The notes beneath the pieces were generated by a model. The model made no database searches and was not told the DNA's origin. It was given only the letters and a program-made list of their open reading frames with translations. Made by a program: the position numbers and the translations under genes. 64,000 bases of DNA from contig NZ_FQZS01000004.1 of assembly GCF_900142105.1 (NCBI RefSeq), positions 179,131-243,130 of the forward strand. The letters are read 5' to 3'. Shown piece after piece: positions 63,880 to 64,000 of the stretch. Source of the stretch: Lutispora thermophila DSM 19022. Lineage in GTDB: Bacteria > Bacillota > Clostridia > Lutisporales > Lutisporaceae. Numbering within the stretch: position 1 is the first letter of the stretch; every line of letters starts with the position of its first letter.

Positions 63880-64000
63880 GTGGAGGAGAAATTATTAAAG
63901 TTATTTCAGGATTTTTACAATGAGTTTAAAGATTTCAAGGCTGATATGCTAAGCTTCAAGGAAGATATGTTGGGTTTCAAGGATGATATGACAGATTTCA
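63880..64000 (+). CDS. heptad-repeat coiled-coil protein, 5' part (cut by window edge)
   Basis: GTG 63880 behind AAGAGGTGAG starts a frame open to the window end (40 codons). After EEKLLKLFQDFYNEFKD the protein becomes exact 7-residue repeats, FKADMLS, FKEDMLG, FKDDMTD, F..., encoded by 21-bp tandem units at 63934-63954, 63955-63975 and 63976-63996. Phe at one position and Met at another define a coiled coil. The family is not recognisable from this part. Confidence 0.6.
   Translation, partial: MEEKLLKLFQDFYNEFKDFKADMLSFKEDMLGFKDDMTDF

Noticed and set aside
1..64000. tRNA, rRNA and phage attachment sites
   Set aside because: No cloverleaf with TTCGA-arm consensus, no rRNA segments and no direct repeats flanking the XRE cassette were found by reading.

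Overview
The window reads as a piece of a low-GC Bacillota chromosome, most likely an anaerobic clostridium-like or Tissierellia-like lineage. The grounds are AT-rich codon use, strong GGAGG ribosome binding sites, many rho-independent terminators, a cyclic-di-GMP-I riboswitch, S-layer type surface proteins and a TarI/TarJ pair. The species cannot be fixed from sequence alone.

Region 1 (1-16.5 kb, all plus strand) is a capsule or exopolysaccharide locus. It holds the end of a glycosyltransferase; the CapE-CapF-CapG trio for UDP-N-acetyl-L-fucosamine; a Wzy-like polymerase; a GT4 glycosyltransferase; a decayed IS982 transposase; a LicD-TarI-TarJ module that should make CDP-ribitol and attach ribitol phosphate; a Wzx-like flippase; a hexapeptide acyltransferase; a CapD-type membrane dehydratase; a sugar epimerase broken by one amber codon; and the initiating undecaprenyl-phosphate sugar transferase. 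The 3.6-12 kb stretch looks more AT-rich than the rest, as polysaccharide islands often do.

Region 2 (16.5-23.5 kb) is accessory. A three-gene XRE / ImmA-IrrE protease / PIN-like cassette sits directly against the 3' remnant of a vanZ gene. Next come a minus-strand XRE repressor with two identical palindromic operators, a leader carrying three perfect 6-nt-loop hairpins, an amidohydrolase, an Mpv17-like membrane protein, a decayed secreted-protein gene and a MATE transporter.

Region 3 (23.5-33.5 kb) contains a c-di-GMP riboswitch upstream of an EAL-PilZ protein whose catalytic residues are changed, galU, a leucine-rich-repeat/transglutaminase-like surface protein with its catalytic Cys changed to Ser, a DedA protein, a dCACHE-HAMP-HD-GYP phosphodiesterase and a class-I glutamine amidotransferase-like hydrolase.

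Region 4 (33.5-64 kb) is devoted to the cell surface. It has two paralogous S-layer-like proteins (one frameshifted in a G5 tract), speE-speD for spermidine, two complete MacA/MacB/TolC-like export sets flanking one two-component system, a TPR lipoprotein-like gene, a large secreted M28-M14 double peptidase, an SLH protein and the start of a heptad-repeat protein. A palindromic intergenic repeat (TGAGACA ... GGGACGGTTCTC ... TGTCTCA) recurs at seven or more places from 22 to 48 kb. No tRNA, rRNA or CRISPR array was seen.
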